A stretch of DNA of 64,000 nucleotides from Pseudomonadota bacterium (GCA_018240565.1 JAFEFO010000034.1:62001-126000), one strand, 5' to 3'; shown: positions 46,500 through 57,908, numbered from the stretch's first letter. A program made the numbers and translations. Notes: generated by a model from the sequence alone, not told the origin.

Positions 46500-48281
46500 C
46501 TACCCCGCCGCGTACGCCAGATCGACCTCGGATTCAGGTTCTTCCTGCGCATCCGCCACGAACCGGCCCGAAGCATCGAGTTCCGCGAACAGGCCACCCT
46601 TGGCGACGAGTTCGGCGTAGCGGCCCTGCTCCACCAACTCGCCATCCTTGAGCACGAGGATGAGATCGGCGTTGCGCACGGTCGACAGCCGATGCGCGAT
46701 CACGAAGGTGGTGCGGTTTTTGGTCAGCACGCCCAACGCGCGCTGGATGCGCGCTTCAGTCGCGTTGTCGAGCGCGCTGGTGGCCTCGTCCAATATCAGG
46801 ATCGGCGCATCCTTGAGCATGGCGCGCGCAATCGACAGGCGTTGGCGCTCGCCGCCGGACAGCGACTTGCCGCGCTCGGCGACCAGGGTTGAATAGCCAT
46901 CCGGCTTGACGATGATGAAGTTGTGCGCTTCGGCCGCTTGCGCCGCTGCCGCCAGTTCCGCGTCGCTGGCCTCGGGTTTGCCGATGCGCAGGTTGTCGGC
47001 GATCGAGCGATAGAACAACCCGGGATCCTGGAACACGACCGCAATGTGACTGCGCAGCGAATTCAGGCCGACCTCGCGGATGTCGATGCCGTCGATGCGG
47101 ATGTGGCCGAACTCCGGATCGTAGGCGCGATAGAGCAGGCTCAGTGCCGTGGTCTTGCCCGCACCGGTCGGGCCGACCAGGGCGACGGTGCTGCCGGCCT
47201 TGGCCCGAAAGCTCAGGTGTTTCAACGCCGGATGCGTGGCTTCGTAGCCGAACGAAACATCGTCAAACTCGACATCGCCCTTGACGCTGGGCAGATCCGG
47301 CGCGCCGGGTTTTTCCTGCAAGACTTCCTTGGTGTCCAGCACCGCAAAAAAATCGCTCAGCGAATGGGTTTGGAAAAACAATCCGGAAATGAACGAAGCG
47401 AATTGTTCGAGCCGGCCGATCAACATCATCGCAAAGCCGACGAAACTGACGATGCCGCCGACCGTGACCTCGCCCTTGCCGTTGAGCGATGCGCCGAGCG
47501 CGAAGATCGCCACGACCGTGATCGTGCTCGATGCGCGGTTGGCTACCGTAAGCCAGGCCCAGCCGCGCAGCACCGGATATTGCGCCGTGAGCACCCGGCC
47601 GGTCATCTCGCGGATCGCGGCGACTTCTGCCGACAAGCGCGTGAAGCTCTGCACCACCAGCACGTTGCCGAAAACATCACCGGCGCGTTCGGTGATCGCA
47701 TGATGCAATTCCTCGACCTCGCCCTGCGCGGCCAGGGTGCGGCGCATGGCGATGGCATTGAACACGGCAAAGCTGATCATCAGCGCGATCATCAGCAGGG
47801 CCAGCTTCCAGTTCATCCACAGTGCCAGCGGAATCATCACCAGGATCGACAACAACGTCGCCAGATGCTCGCGGAAGAAACCGAGCCACAAGGAAAACAG
47901 ATTGCTCGCGCCGCCGTGCAGGATGCGCAGCAGGCGCCCGGTGTGATGCTGGCCGTGGAACGACAACGGCAACGCGATGGCGTGCTCGAAGAACTGCGTG
48001 ATCGCCGCGAGCCGACGCCGGTGCGCGAGCCGATCGGCGTGCAGCGACACCCACACGCTCGCGATCACGCCGCCGAATCCGGCACCTGCCCACCAACCGA
48101 TGTAGCGCCACGCATCGCGGTGTCCGGCCGCCGCCAGCGCATCGACGACGCGACCGAACAGCCAGGGTTCGAGAAAATACACGCCGGCGAGCGCGAGATT
48201 GGCCAGCGCCAGCGCAATCGCGAGCGCCTTTTCCGGCGCCAGCAGGGCGATGACGCGCAGGTAAAGTCGTAGCAGGGGCAT
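46500..48281 (-). CDS. ABC exporter, NdvA/ChvA (cyclic beta-glucan) type
   Basis: A 593-residue half-transporter with an N-terminal six-helix membrane domain (about 10-310) and a C-terminal ATPase (about 340-575). Walker A is 'GPTGAGKTT', the signature is 'LSGGERQRL', and Walker B is 'ILILDEATSALD'. The opening 'MPLLRLYLRVIALLAPEKALAIALALANLALAG' region resembles beta-(1,2)-glucan exporters of the NdvA/ChvA group, so glucan export is likely. No glucan synthase is adjacent, so the cargo is unproven. Met at 48281 is the conserved start. Confidence 0.85.
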   Translation of the reverse strand: MPLLRLYLRVIALLAPEKALAIALALANLALAGVYFLEPWLFGRVVDALAAAGHRDAWRYIGWWAGAGFGGVIASVWVSLHADRLAHRRRLAAITQFFEHAIALPLSFHGQHHTGRLLRILHGGASNLFSLWLGFFREHLATLLSILVMIPLALWMNWKLALLMIALMISFAVFNAIAMRRTLAAQGEVEELHHAITERAGDVFGNVLVVQSFTRLSAEVAAIREMTGRVLTAQYPVLRGWAWLTVANRASSTITVVAIFALGASLNGKGEVTVGGIVSFVGFAMMLIGRLEQFASFISGLFFQTHSLSDFFAVLDTKEVLQEKPGAPDLPSVKGDVEFDDVSFGYEATHPALKHLSFRAKAGSTVALVGPTGAGKTTALSLLYRAYDPEFGHIRIDGIDIREVGLNSLRSHIAVVFQDPGLFYRSIADNLRIGKPEASDAELAAAAQAAEAHNFIIVKPDGYSTLVAERGKSLSGGERQRLSIARAMLKDAPILILDEATSALDNATEARIQRALGVLTKNRTTFVIAHRLSTVRNADLILVLKDGELVEQGRYAELVAKGGLFAELDASGRFVADAQEEPESEVDLAYAAG

Positions 48282-48355
48282 GGATGCTAGGCTACACGAA
48301 GGCACGTGGATTCACAGCATTCCGAGCGACCCCCACTCGTTCGCCATGGACATGT

Positions 48356-48372
48356 GTAACCTGTTTGGTTAC
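48356..48372. promoter_or_regulatory. higBA operator
   Basis: A perfect inverted repeat GTAACC-TGTTT-GGTTAC lies 9 bases upstream of the higB start. Antitoxins of the HigA type bind such sites to repress their own operon. Confidence 0.6.
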
Positions 48373-48381
48373 GCTTTGCGC

Positions 48382-48660
48382 ATGATCGCGTCGTTCCGGC
48401 ACAAAGGCATCGAGCGGTTTTTCCGCAGCGGAAACACCAGCGGCATTCAACCCAAACACGCCGCTCGTCTGCGTTTGCTGCTGGCGCAACTGGATCAAGC
48501 CCGAATCGTGGGCGACATGGTCGCGCCAGGCCTGAAATTGCATCCGCTCAAGGGCGACCGCAAAGGGCACTGGGCAGTGACGGTGCAAGCAAACTGGCGC
48601 TTGACCTTTCGTTTCGAGAACGGCAATGCCGAGGTGGTGAACTATGAAGACTATCACTAG
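48382..48660 (+). CDS. higB: RelE/HigB-family toxin
   Basis: A 92-residue ribosome-dependent mRNA interferase of the HigB family. The start '[14 protein letters not shown]' and '[24 protein letters not shown]' match it. Basic and aromatic residues near the end ('NYEDYH') fit the active site. The toxin gene precedes the antitoxin, the reversed order typical for higBA, and overlaps it by 17 bases. Confidence 0.92.
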   Translation: MIASFRHKGIERFFRSGNTSGIQPKHAARLRLLLAQLDQARIVGDMVAPGLKLHPLKGDRKGHWAVTVQANWRLTFRFENGNAEVVNYEDYH

Positions 48661-48961
48661 CCCCAACCGGCTGCGGCAGCACAATCCGCCGCATCCTGGC
48701 GAGGTACTGTCCGGCCTCTGGCTGAAGCCGCTCGGCCTCAATGTGACCATGGCCGCGGCGCAACTCGGCGTTTCGCGCAAAACGCTGTCGAAGATCGTCA
48801 ATGGCGCTGGTGCAGTGACGCCGGAAATGGCAGTTCGCCTTGAACTCGCCTTTGGCGCCAGTGCCGAATCCTGGCTTGGCCATCAAGCCGCGTTCGATTT
48901 GTGGCGCATTCATGGCGAGCGCAAACGCCTCGCGAACGAAGTCACCAAGCTCGCGGCGTAG
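48644..48961 (+). CDS. higA: HigA-family antitoxin
   Basis: A 105-residue XRE-type DNA-binding antitoxin. '[16 protein letters not shown]' opens the domain and the helix-turn-helix is '[19 protein letters not shown]' (about 36-54), followed by '[12 protein letters not shown]', all usual for HigA. It neutralises HigB and probably binds the palindrome upstream of higB. It converges with the restriction gene with 6 bases between. Confidence 0.93.
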   Translation: MKTITSPNRLRQHNPPHPGEVLSGLWLKPLGLNVTMAAAQLGVSRKTLSKIVNGAGAVTPEMAVRLELAFGASAESWLGHQAAFDLWRIHGERKRLANEVTKLAA

Positions 48962-48967
48962 GCTGCA

Positions 48968-51592
48968 TTACCCCTTTGGCAAGCGGCATCGCCGCGCCGC
49001 CTCGCGCAGCGGCGCCCAATCGCCGGGGCGATCCACCCACGCGAACGCGCAACGTCCGCCGCTGCGACGTTCCCACACTGCGCCGATGCGTTTTTTCTCA
49101 TTGGCGTCGCCTCCGGTCGCAAGGTGCGCGCCTTTGTATTCGGCGGCGATGATGCCGCCGTTGTCCATGCGGATCAGAAAATCGGGATAGAAACGATCCG
49201 AGGACGTCGGCAACGAGAACGATGCGGCTTTACGCTCGACATTGCGAATCCAGTCGCGCACGCCTTCCATCTCGTTGGCGATGAATTGCGCGCAATCGAA
49301 TTCCTCGCCTTCCGATTTCAGATTGCCAACCTGCGGGAAAAAATGCCGCTTGAGCGCGATGAATCCGTTGTATTGCCAATCCCAGGCGTAGCGACCCGTG
49401 CTGAACACTGTCTGCAACCGATCGTCTGCGCTCAGATGCGCGTCGTCGCCAAGCAAGGTCAAAAAGCCTTGCGCGGTTGCACCACGCTCGGCACGCGCAA
49501 GCCGCTCGCCCAGCATCTCACGCAAGCGAATCTTGCGATACCACAACTCGTCCGTCGTGAATCCGCGCGCTTGCAGATGATTCAACGCCCCCGACAACCA
49601 CGCCGCCAATTCCTCGGGAGCGATGCCGTCGTTGCTCAACTGCCGCTCCAGCCACCACAGCAGACTGGCTTCGCTGACCGGCTCGCGCAAAAACATCTGC
49701 ATCTGCACGTCGAGCTTTTCACCCGGATCGACGGCAATCTTGCCTGCGCGATTCATCTCCACCCGTGCGCGTTGCATCGCTTCCAGTTCGCGCGGGAACT
49801 CGGATTCGGAAAGTTCCGCTGGCGCGTCTGCAAGGCTCCACGCGCCTTCCAGTACCGGTGCCAATCCGGCTTCGACGAGCAAGTCGCCCTGCTGCCAGGC
49901 GAGCAACGGCACAGCGAATGATTCGCCGCGTTCTGCGGGCGTTCTTTCCGGCGACGTTTGCGGTGCAGCCAGTTTGGCGAACGCCTGATCGACGATGGCG
50001 GGTGCCTGCGGCGAGCGGAAAGCTTCTTTCAGTGCCTTCTGATCGCTGCGGTTCCATTCGCCCTTGAGAGTCATGCTGCCGGTTTCCGGCGAGACCTCGA
50101 GATTTTTCTCGAAACGTTGCCGCGCGGCGTCCGTTAGCGCGGACAGGTCCGGTAATTCGATGCGATCTTCCACCTGCGGCAATGGCACAGTAACGCTGTC
50201 CTGCGCTCGCAACAGATCGCCGCCGCCCTGCGCGCCCGTCGTCTGGATCAGGTCCTTCGCGTCCTGGCGTTCGAAACCGGCCTGCACCAGACCGTCACGC
50301 AGGCTTTGCGCCACTTCCACGATGCGTTGCGATACCGCAAACGCATACGCCTTGTTCAAGGCCTCGCGCTGCTTGCGTTGCGCGCGCGGCATGCGCAGCA
50401 CGCGACCGAGGATTTGTTCCAGCGCCGTGCTGGTGCTGCTCGCGCGAAAGCTCATCAGCACGTAGGCGAACGGACAATCCCAACCCTCGCGCAGTTTGTC
50501 CACGGTGATGATGAAGCGCAGCTTGCAGGCTGGGTCGGCGATGTCAGTGGCGCCGAGCTCGTCCAGCGTGCCGGTGGAAATTGCAATCGCTGCAGCGGAC
50601 ACGTTGAAGTCATCGATCAAGGCCTGTCTCACGCGTTCGGCGGTGAATGTTTCCTGATCCTCACTGCGGCGCTCGGCCTGCAGCAGCATGACCGGGCGAA
50701 TGTACTCGCCGCTCGCCCCGCGTTCGGCATCGGCTTCGGCCTGCAAGCCTTCGAGGCAATTCACCGCCTCGCGCAGCGCCACCTGCCAGTTGCCGTGCGC
50801 GGCCAATTCCACCGGCAGTTTGATCATGTCCTCGGCCTGCAGCGTCGCCGCCGACACCGAAAACAGCACGTTGGATGGCTGATAACTGCGATCCGGCGTC
50901 GCGGTCAGTTCCAGCACCGCGCAGGGCGCAAGCCGCGCCAGCGTGTCGAACGCGAGTTGCGTGCCCTGATTGTGCGCCTCGTCAACGATCACGAACGGAC
51001 GGCGCAAACGCAACACATCGACCAGCGATTCGTTGCCCTTGTCCGCGTTCGGCACGCCGGCGAAATTCGCCATCAACTGACCGTTCTGCTTGTACACCGC
51101 CAGGCGGTTGGTTTCTTCCTGCTTGAACGATTGCATGGTGGCGACAAGGATCGTGTTCGCGCTGTCCAGCGCGCCGGGCTGGATGCCGAGCGCCTCGTCC
51201 ACGGTCAGCACGTTGAACAGGCCGAGTCTTTCGCTCAGCGAATCGTGCAGCAGATTTCCATGCGTTTTCAGCGCGCGCAGCGTCTGCTCGCGAATCGCCT
51301 CGGTCGGCACCAGCCACAGCGTCAGCGAATGCTCGACGCCCAGCAGCGCGTCGTTCACGCGGCGGATCGCGTGGCCGCCGATCAGCGTCTTGCCGCCGCC
51401 GGTGGGAATGCGCAGGCACACGCAGGGAATGTCGTCGCCGGCCAAGGCTTGCGGGGCGCGATACGGAATGCCGAAACCGAAATGCTCGCGTGCGCAGGCT
51501 TCGTAGGCGCGCGTGGCGCCCTCGATGCGATAGCGGCGCAGGAAACTCTCGAACGCATCCAGCGCCTGACCTTGATAATCCTTCAGGCTCAT
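48968..51592 (-). CDS. type III restriction enzyme, Res helicase/nuclease subunit
   Basis: An 874-residue subunit that translocates or loops DNA and cuts it when two unmethylated sites are sensed. The superfamily 2 helicase part has Walker A 'PTGGGKTLIGGH' (about 63-74), 'DEAHNQG' (about 200) and motif VI 'QILGRVLRMPRA' (about 395). The C-terminus carries a PD-(D/E)xK nuclease site 'YPDFLIRMDNGGIIAAEYKG' (about 810). Its ATG overlaps the methyltransferase stop by 4 bases, so the two form one operon. All motifs look intact. Confidence 0.9.
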   Translation of the reverse strand: MSLKDYQGQALDAFESFLRRYRIEGATRAYEACAREHFGFGIPYRAPQALAGDDIPCVCLRIPTGGGKTLIGGHAIRRVNDALLGVEHSLTLWLVPTEAIREQTLRALKTHGNLLHDSLSERLGLFNVLTVDEALGIQPGALDSANTILVATMQSFKQEETNRLAVYKQNGQLMANFAGVPNADKGNESLVDVLRLRRPFVIVDEAHNQGTQLAFDTLARLAPCAVLELTATPDRSYQPSNVLFSVSAATLQAEDMIKLPVELAAHGNWQVALREAVNCLEGLQAEADAERGASGEYIRPVMLLQAERRSEDQETFTAERVRQALIDDFNVSAAAIAISTGTLDELGATDIADPACKLRFIITVDKLREGWDCPFAYVLMSFRASSTSTALEQILGRVLRMPRAQRKQREALNKAYAFAVSQRIVEVAQSLRDGLVQAGFERQDAKDLIQTTGAQGGGDLLRAQDSVTVPLPQVEDRIELPDLSALTDAARQRFEKNLEVSPETGSMTLKGEWNRSDQKALKEAFRSPQAPAIVDQAFAKLAAPQTSPERTPAERGESFAVPLLAWQQGDLLVEAGLAPVLEGAWSLADAPAELSESEFPRELEAMQRARVEMNRAGKIAVDPGEKLDVQMQMFLREPVSEASLLWWLERQLSNDGIAPEELAAWLSGALNHLQARGFTTDELWYRKIRLREMLGERLARAERGATAQGFLTLLGDDAHLSADDRLQTVFSTGRYAWDWQYNGFIALKRHFFPQVGNLKSEGEEFDCAQFIANEMEGVRDWIRNVERKAASFSLPTSSDRFYPDFLIRMDNGGIIAAEYKGAHLATGGDANEKKRIGAVWERRSGGRCAFAWVDRPGDWAPLREAARRCRLPKG

Positions 51593-53487
51593 CGCGCCAC
51601 CTTCAATTCATACGGCAGTTGCTTGAACGCGATGCGCAAGCTCCGCAGGCGTTCGGGCTTGATCAGGCAGCGCGTGCCGTAGATCGTTTTGGGCCCATCG
51701 TGCGCTGGTAATTCCGCAAGCAGCTTTGATGTCAGCACATTGCCGCCGCCGGCGGATTTGTCTTTCAGAATGCCGTTGTAAAGCAGATAAACCGCGCGGC
51801 CTTCGTGCACGCCGAGCAGCGGCGAGAGCGCCTCGCCCTCACATGTTCCGTTGTTCTTCCTTCCCCCGCCTGCGGGGGAAGGTGGCCGAAGGCCGGAAGG
51901 GGGCAAACCTTGCAACGGCGCCCCCGTTTCCATAAACCATACAAACCGCGCGAGTTCCGCGAAGCGCACGTCCGGATTGATATGCCCGTTGGCCGCGAAC
52001 AGCGGTTTGCCCAGCGTGGCGTAGCGGAAACCGCCGCCGAGACCGGCGACCTTGTTTATTCGCGCACCACGCCGCGTTTCATAGCCCGATGCTACTGATG
52101 TGATTCGCTTAGCTGCGATAGTACGAGCCGTATTCGAATCAATTTCAGCAAGAACAAATTTGAGCCCAAGTGCCTTTTCAGCATTGAGCTTGAGCACAGC
52201 TTCACCTGTCGTTCCCGAGCCGGCGAACGAATCCATCACAATGTCGCCGTGTCTGACATATAAACCCAGAAGGTATTCAACTAGCAGAACAGGCTTTGGG
52301 TACGGAAAGCGAATGCCCATGCGCTCCAACGCATTCGATGCGCGTTCGGTGGTGCCCATGTTTCGCAGTATTGTCGAGACAAAATGGGCGCTGCGGCCAT
52401 CTCTGCGATAGTTGGGGACGCCGGTATGCGAAAGGAAATACCGAAGCTGAGAACCATCGTCGTCTGAGAGCGGAGTGCAGCCGACCTCGATGAAGCGCCT
52501 AAACTTTCTTGCTGAGGACCAGCCAGAAAATACCCGGCAAGGAGACACCAATTCACCTCCTTCGACGATCATTTCATCAAGCCGGATCGGAAACTCGACT
52601 CCATATTTCTGTTTCAAATCACGGCTGATCCATCCACTGTTCAACTCCACGTCGGCGATGAACTGATTTGCAAAATCGTGGCGCGGTAGGTGAAGTGCTG
52701 CAACACTGCAAGGAAAGCCGACCGGTAGTTCAATGATCGAGGCGGGATTCTTGTCGCCGTTCTTGATGACGGAATTCTCCGCAAAATCACGAAGTAGCTT
52801 TGATTCGTCTTCAACATTTGGATCAACCGAGATATTGATTTCAGATCGTCCAGGCATCCGCTCATACGCAAGCACATATTCGTGCGTCGCGGTAATTGCC
52901 TCCTGGTTCTCGACATTTCCTTCTGCCTGCCAAATGAAGCACTCGAGTAAGCATTGCCTACCAAAGATTTCATCGCACAGCGCGCGCAAATATCCAAATT
53001 CATCTTTGCCGATGCTAATAAAAATCGCGCCATCCTCGCGCAAGAATCGCTTCAACAATTTCAACCGCGGGTACATCATGCACAGCCACTTGTCGTGGCG
53101 GGTCAGGTCTTCGGCTTCCTTGCCGACCACCTTGCCCAGCCACTCGCGCATCTGCGGGCTGTTGACGGCGTCGTTGTAAACCCAGCCCTCGTTGCCGGTG
53201 TTGTACGGCGGATCGATGTAGATGCACTTCACCTGCCCGCCGTAATGCGGCAGCAGGGCCTTGAGCGCGAGCAGGTTGTCGCCTTCGACGATGAGGTTGT
53301 CGGTCGAGTTGGCTGGCGTATTGCCCCCACCCGCTCGCGCTGCGCGCTCGCCGCCCTCCCCCGCGAGCGGGGGAGGGGAACTATGCGCGGGGCAAGCGAG
53401 TTCCGGCACGTCGTGCAGCAGGCGAAACGGCACCTGCGCATCGTGCGCCACCACCGCGTCCTTGCCGATCCAGTTCAGTACGGGCAT
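51589..53487 (-). CDS. type III DNA methyltransferase (Mod)
   Basis: A 632-residue adenine-N6 methyltransferase that also sets target specificity. Motif IV 'DPPYNTG' is at residues 92-98 and the AdoMet motif 'DSFAGSGTTGEAV' near 418, the order of beta-class enzymes. Between them lies the target-recognition region, whose DNA (about 52090-53060) is visibly richer in A/T than the flanks. Two stretches (residues about 35-56 and 529-550) are translated copies of GC-rich palindromic repeats and look inserted. The frame remains open throughout, so the enzyme may still work. Confidence 0.9.
   Translation of the reverse strand: MPVLNWIGKDAVVAHDAQVPFRLLHDVPELACPAHSSPPPLAGEGGERAARAGGGNTPANSTDNLIVEGDNLLALKALLPHYGGQVKCIYIDPPYNTGNEGWVYNDAVNSPQMREWLGKVVGKEAEDLTRHDKWLCMMYPRLKLLKRFLREDGAIFISIGKDEFGYLRALCDEIFGRQCLLECFIWQAEGNVENQEAITATHEYVLAYERMPGRSEINISVDPNVEDESKLLRDFAENSVIKNGDKNPASIIELPVGFPCSVAALHLPRHDFANQFIADVELNSGWISRDLKQKYGVEFPIRLDEMIVEGGELVSPCRVFSGWSSARKFRRFIEVGCTPLSDDDGSQLRYFLSHTGVPNYRRDGRSAHFVSTILRNMGTTERASNALERMGIRFPYPKPVLLVEYLLGLYVRHGDIVMDSFAGSGTTGEAVLKLNAEKALGLKFVLAEIDSNTARTIAAKRITSVASGYETRRGARINKVAGLGGGFRYATLGKPLFAANGHINPDVRFAELARFVWFMETGAPLQGLPPSGLRPPSPAGGGRKNNGTCEGEALSPLLGVHEGRAVYLLYNGILKDKSAGGGNVLTSKLLAELPAHDGPKTIYGTRCLIKPERLRSLRIAFKQLPYELKVAR
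51857..51903. repeat. palindromic repeat inside mod, 3' copy
   Basis: An 11-bp stem CCTTCCCCCGC with its complement and a 2-base loop, followed by GGCCGAAGGCC, lies within the coding frame of the methyltransferase near its C-terminus. It resembles the intergenic repeats at 32206-32320 and 60128-60175 in composition and layout. Confidence 0.65.
53325..53380. repeat. palindromic repeat inside mod, 5' copy
   Basis: A perfect 11-bp stem CCCTCCCCCGC with its complement (53354-53377) and a neighbouring CGCTCGCGCTGCGCGCTCG palindrome lie in the coding frame near the N-terminus. They add about 22 Pro/Gly/Ala/Glu-rich residues between the start of the protein and 'NLIVEGDNL'. Confidence 0.7.
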
Positions 53488-53591
53488 GCGTCATCCTGGC
53501 CAACGCGCGTGCGCGCGCAAAGCGGCAAAGATACACCAAGCGCGCGCGCAACCGGCTATCATTTGCTCATACTGTCGGTTCGGAATCGGCC

Positions 53592-54383
53592 ATGGCCTCA
53601 TCGCTCGACATCGTCATCGCCCAGCGCGTCGCGCGCGTGGCGCTGAATCGTCCGCAGGTGCACAACGCCTTCGACGATGCGCTGGTCGCGGAATTGACCG
53701 AAACGCTGGGCAAGCTCGATCGCGATCCGGCCGTGCGCTGCATCGTGCTCACCGGCAATGGCAGCACGTTCTCGGCCGGTGCGGATCTGAACTGGATGCG
53801 CGGCATGGCGCGCGCGTCTGAAGCCGAGAACCGCAACGACTCCGAACGTCTCGCCGCGCTGATGCGCACGCTCAATACGCTGGCCAAGCCGACGCTCGCA
53901 CGCGTGAACGGGTCGGCCTACGGCGGCGGAGTGGGATTGGTCGCGTGTTGCGATATCGCCATCGCCGCAGATTCCGCGAAGTTCGGATTGACGGAAGTGA
54001 AATTGGGACTGGTTCCCGCGGTGATCTCGCCCTATGTCATTGCCGCGATCGGTGCGCGCCAGGCGCGACGCCTGTTCGTCACGGCCGAGATTTTCGATGC
54101 CGCCTATGCGCAGCGCATCGGACTCGTGCACGAAACCGTTGACGCATCCGCGCTGGATGAAACCGTCGAACGCGTGCTGCACTGGCTCGCCAAGGGCGGA
54201 CCGCTGGCGCAGCGCGAAGCCAAGCATCTGGCGCTGGAACTCGGCGGCGCGCTGGAGCGCAACAGCGGCCAGACCGACATGAAAAACGCCGCGCTGATCG
54301 CACGTCTGCGCGTGTCGCCCGAGGGACAGGAAGGACTGATCGCCTTCCTGGACAAGCGCCCGCCGAACTGGGCCAAGGATTGA
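53592..54383 (+). CDS. liuC: enoyl-CoA hydratase, methylglutaconyl-CoA hydratase type
   Basis: A 263-residue crotonase-fold enzyme. In the liu context it should hydrate 3-methylglutaconyl-CoA to HMG-CoA. The oxyanion hole segments are 'FSAGADLNWM' (about 60-69) and 'GSAYGGGVGLVACCDIAIAAD' (about 107), with a catalytic Glu in 'FGLTEVKLGLVP'. The carboxylase subunit gene liuD begins 2 bases after its stop. Confidence 0.9.
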   Translation: MASSLDIVIAQRVARVALNRPQVHNAFDDALVAELTETLGKLDRDPAVRCIVLTGNGSTFSAGADLNWMRGMARASEAENRNDSERLAALMRTLNTLAKPTLARVNGSAYGGGVGLVACCDIAIAADSAKFGLTEVKLGLVPAVISPYVIAAIGARQARRLFVTAEIFDAAYAQRIGLVHETVDASALDETVERVLHWLAKGGPLAQREAKHLALELGGALERNSGQTDMKNAALIARLRVSPEGQEGLIAFLDKRPPNWAKD

Positions 54384-54385
54384 GC

Positions 54386-56382
<1,997 letters not shown>

Positions 56383-56386
<4 letters not shown>

Positions 56387-57009
56387 AACGCCTGCTTTGC
56401 ATTCTCGCCTTGTTGACGCTTGGCGGTTGCGTCGAGACACGCTTCGAGTCGCCGCTGGGCGGCAAGCTCGAAAGCTGCGATGCGCGATGGAAGGGCGTGT
56501 GGACCCCGGCGCCGCCCGAAGCGCAGGATGCGGGATTCTTCGTTGACGCCGATTGCCGGTTCTTCGTGATCGACCAGCCCGCACGCGACAAACCGGTGCG
56601 GCGCGTAGAGGTTCCGCTGCGCTACACGCAAGTCGGAGGCCAGGATTACCTCGTCGTCGCCGATACCGCGCTCAAGGATCTGGTGGAAATCCATGCCCCA
56701 CCCGGCATCGAGCCGGCGCCGGCACAATCGTACTTCTTCATACGCTACCGAATCGACGGCGACCGCATCGACCTCACGCAAGTCAACTCCGAACGCGTGG
56801 CGCAACTCGTCGAAACCGGCAAGCTCGACGGCACGGTCAGCCGTGCCAACAAGGAATTGCATGTCTATGTGCGTGGTGATGCCGCGCGCATGCTGAAGAT
56901 CGTGAGTGACGAACCCATCTTCGACGGCAGCGTGCCGACGCACCTCGCGCGCAGTGCGCTTTCGGCCGACGCGTTCGAGCGCAAATTGGCGCGTCCACGC
57001 GGGCATTGA
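56383..57009 (+). CDS. lipoprotein of unknown function in liu cluster
   Basis: A 208-residue putative lipoprotein with signal peptide and lipobox Leu-Gly-Gly-Cys (Cys16). The mature part starts 'VETRFESPLGGKLESCDARWKGVW' and ends in 'SADAFERKLARPRGH'; I recognise no family. Its ATG overlaps the liuD stop by 4 bases and liuE starts 5 bases after its end, so it is an integral member of the leucine-degradation operon although the pathway needs no lipoprotein. Confidence 0.7.
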
Positions 57010-57014
57010 CGGCC

Positions 57015-57908
57015 ATGACCACCCTGCCCACCCACGTCCGCCTCGTCGAAGTCGGCCCGCGCGACGGGTTGCAGAATGAAAAGGCGATCGTGCCGACACC
57101 GGTCAAGATCGAGCTGATCGACCGCCTGTCGGACACCGGCCTGCAGACGATCGAGGCAACCAGCTTCGTCAGCCCGAAATGGGTGCCGCAGATGGCCGAC
57201 GCGACGGACGTCTATACCGCCATCCGCAAGGCGCCCGGCGTGCGCTATCCGGTGCTGGTGCCAAACCTGCAAGGCTACGAACGCGCGCGTGCGGCGGGTG
57301 TCGGCGAGATCGCCGTGTTTACCGCCGCCAGCGAAGCCTTCAACCGCAAGAACATCAATGCCTCGATCGACGAATCGATTGAACGTTTCATGCCGGTGCT
57401 GGAACACGCAAAAACCGACGGCGTCGCCGTGCGCGGTTACGTATCGACCGTGCTTGGCTGCCCCTACCAGGGCGAGGTGCCGCTCGCCGACGTGGTGCGC
57501 GTGGCCAAACGACTGCGCGATCTGGGCTGCTACGAGATTTCGCTCGGCGACACCATCGGCATCGGCACGCCGGCCAAGGCGCGCGCGATGCTCGCCGCCG
57601 TCGCCGCCGCGGTGCCGATGACCGCGCTTGCCGTGCATTTCCACGACACGCGCGGACAGGCGCTGGCCAATATCCTCGCCTGCCTGGAACTTGGCGTCGG
57701 CGTCGTCGATGCGGCGGTGTCGGGCGTCGGCGGCTGCCCCTACGCGCGCGGTGCGACCGGCAATGTCGCCAGCGAAGATGTCGTGTACATGTTGCACGGC
57801 ATGGGTATCGCAACCGGCATCGACCTGGACAAACTCATCGACACCGGCCGTTGGTTGAGCGCGCAATTGCAGCGCGCCAACAGCAGCAAAGTCGGCCTGG
57901 CCGCCTGA
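57015..57908 (+). CDS. liuE: hydroxymethylglutaryl-CoA lyase
   Basis: A 297-residue TIM-barrel lyase that splits HMG-CoA into acetoacetate and acetyl-CoA, last step of leucine degradation. The first strand carries 'VEVGPRDGLQNEK', metal ligands include 'AVHFHDTRGQAL', and the HMG-CoA lyase signature with catalytic Cys is 'VGGCPYARGATGNVASED' (about 238). I chose the ATG at 57015 over a TTG 9 bases upstream. Confidence 0.96.
   Translation: MTTLPTHVRLVEVGPRDGLQNEKAIVPTPVKIELIDRLSDTGLQTIEATSFVSPKWVPQMADATDVYTAIRKAPGVRYPVLVPNLQGYERARAAGVGEIAVFTAASEAFNRKNINASIDESIERFMPVLEHAKTDGVAVRGYVSTVLGCPYQGEVPLADVVRVAKRLRDLGCYEISLGDTIGIGTPAKARAMLAAVAAAVPMTALAVHFHDTRGQALANILACLELGVGVVDAAVSGVGGCPYARGATGNVASEDVVYMLHGMGIATGIDLDKLIDTGRWLSAQLQRANSSKVGLAA

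Noticed and set aside
43641..53591. Prophage or integrative element borders around the accessory block
   Set aside because: No integrase, tRNA gene or flanking direct repeat could be found by eye, so only a loose accessory block is claimed.
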